55,068 nucleotides of DNA from UBA57 sp013378375. GTDB lineage: Archaea; Thermoproteota; Nitrososphaeria; Nitrososphaerales; UBA57. Location of the stretch: the NCBI GenBank assembly GCA_013378375.1, contig JACAFT010000003.1, positions 1 through 55,068 of the forward strand. Direction: 5' to 3'. Of the stretch, positions 54,531 to 55,068 are shown in pieces (within the stretch, counting starts at the first letter, position 1; each line of letters starts with the position of its first letter). Below the pieces are notes generated by a model. The model was given only the letters and a program-made list of their open reading frames with translations. It searched no databases and was not told the origin of the DNA. Position numbers and translations under genes: made by a program.

Positions 54531-54773
54531 TTATTCTGTATTCTCGCTGCTGTTGTTTTCTTTACCCAAGTCATTTTGTTCTCTTGTAATACCGTTTGGC
54601 TTTAGTTTTCTATAAAACCGTGGTAAAATAAACATAATTAACAAAATTGTAAAAATTACACCTGATGCTATCTGCACATCGCTTTTAGTCATTCCCTCAG
54701 GTACTGCAAATCGTGAGCGTATTATGAATGGAATTGGATTCTTAATGATATAAAACAAAAGTGCAATGCTCAT
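54531..54773 (-). CDS. Small membrane protein with PRxYRKLxP motif
   Basis: 80 aa, family not recognised. Two hydrophobic stretches: SIALLFYIIKNPIPFII and VIFTILLIMFILP, the second followed by RFYRKLKPNG and a polar acidic tail. The phrase GMTKSDVQIASG lies between them. Its second helix and following RFYRKLKP resemble the neighbouring 40-aa protein so closely, at protein and DNA level, that the two are paralogous. It may belong to one small-gene transcript with the two genes upstream. Confidence 0.6.
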   Translation of the reverse strand: MSIALLFYIIKNPIPFIIRSRFAVPEGMTKSDVQIASGVIFTILLIMFILPRFYRKLKPNGITREQNDLGKENNSSENTE

Positions 54774-54790
54774 AATTCATTTCATGTGTG

Positions 54791-54913
54791 TTATCTATTT
54801 CTAATTTTGACTGGCCTTAGTTTTCTGTAAACCCGTGGTACCAAACTCACAATTACCACAATTATAAAAATTAAAACAAAATATTTTGGATCTACTAAGT
54901 TACCTGCACTCAT
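54791..54913 (-). CDS. 40-aa membrane protein, paralogue of the adjacent 80-aa protein
   Basis: From ATG 54913 to TAA 54791. One helix, YFVLIFIIVVIVSLV, is followed by PRVYRKLRPVKI, matching the PRFYRKLKP end of the 80-aa neighbour. Its ATG overlaps the TGA stop of the upstream repeat-containing gene as ATGA, which supports translation. Family and function are unknown. Possible small subunit of a membrane complex. Confidence 0.6.
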   Translation of the reverse strand: MSAGNLVDPKYFVLIFIIVVIVSLVPRVYRKLRPVKIRNR

Positions 54914-55068
54914 GATTCATTAACACCTGTATCCTTTACTTCCTCAATTACTTCACTTTGTTCATTGTTTGTATCCTTTACTTCCTCAATTACTTCACTT
55001 TGTTCATTGTTTGTATCCTTTACTTCCTCAATTACTTCACTTTGTTCATTGTTTGTATCCTTTACTTC
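54910..55068 (-). CDS. C-terminus of a protein with 14-residue acidic tandem repeats (5' part beyond window)
   Basis: The minus strand is open from the window end to TGA at 54910-54912: 52 residues made of three copies of NNEQSEVIEEVKDT, a partial copy, and the tail GVNES. The repeats are hydrophilic, acidic and probably extended or coiled. The body of the protein lies outside the window, so no family can be named. The stop overlaps the start of the 40-aa membrane protein gene. Confidence 0.7.
   Translation of the reverse strand, partial: EVKDTNNEQSEVIEEVKDTNNEQSEVIEEVKDTNNEQSEVIEEVKDTGVNES
54928..55068. repeat. 42-bp tandem repeat (three copies plus partial), in frame
   Basis: Three consecutive identical 42-bp units (54928-55053) and a 15-bp partial unit to the window edge. 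42 is a multiple of 3, so copy-number changes keep the frame. The repeat encodes the C-terminal acidic repeats of the partial gene. The array may continue beyond the window. Confidence 0.95.

Noticed and set aside
54928..55068. Possible CRISPR array in the 42-bp repeats
   Set aside because: The units are directly adjacent without spacers, are multiples of three in length, and continue an open reading frame.

Overview
The window is archaeal chromosome, AT-rich throughout (roughly 30% G+C by eye). Archaeal markers are glycerol-1-phosphate dehydrogenase, RNase P subunit Rpp21, ribosomal protein S19e, Nep1, aIF6, prefoldin alpha, an Lhr helicase, an archaeal-type SRP RNA and TATA boxes about 25 nt before starts (many probably leaderless). 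All four tRNAs carry tiny introns, three at non-canonical positions. That fits the TACK side of the archaea. My best guess is a marine Nitrososphaeria/Thaumarchaeota lineage, but no rRNA is present and other AT-rich marine archaea cannot be excluded. TTG starts are unusually common (about 15 genes, often TTG followed by a Ser or Thr codon).

Layout. 1-8.4 kb: end of an FAD oxidoreductase, malic enzyme, an operon of a 37-aa membrane peptide + Lhr helicase + DHH phosphoesterase, a mitochondrial-type aconitase divergent from it over a palindrome, and a YggX-like protein. 8.4-9.4 kb: flavin reductase and LOG/TIGR00725 protein. 9.5-17.9 kb: a cytoskeleton-like cluster, namely a single-pass surface protein, an 895-aa tubulin/FtsZ-like GTPase with a long coiled coil, a polytopic membrane protein with a coiled-coil tail, a PH/GRAM-like protein on the other strand, and a second, degenerate FtsZ/tubulin-like protein with an N-terminal zinc ribbon. 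A 1494-aa secreted, membrane-anchored protein follows convergently, just downstream of hisS.

23.9-32.3 kb: central metabolism. TusA-like protein and a two-subunit 2-oxoacid:ferredoxin oxidoreductase converge on a lipA-E1beta-E2-lipB operon that lacks E1alpha, followed by acetolactate synthase. 32.4-42.4 kb: HIT protein, tRNA-Ala, a secreted PPC/CARDB-like protein with an ABC ATPase, a Kef-type antiporter, and carAB. 42.4-47.5 kb: information-processing and housekeeping genes (SerB-like HAD, S19e, Rpp21, Nep1, tRNA-Gly, tRNA-Phe, HAD phosphatase, cupin, FUN14-like protein, tRNA-Ser, DUF998 protein, SRP RNA). 47.5-55 kb: an animal-type haem peroxidase with a Tat-exported partner, argF, ftsY, prefoldin alpha, aIF6, a DUF4186 protein, egsA, and a set of small membrane proteins next to a tandem-repeat protein that runs off the window.

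The strongest candidate for an undescribed system is the 9.5-17.9 kb cluster. Two different tubulin/FtsZ-superfamily proteins, one with an intact GTP-binding loop and one degenerate, sit with dedicated membrane anchors and coiled coils. This suggests a membrane-attached filament apparatus. Its function is inference and is not shown by the sequence.
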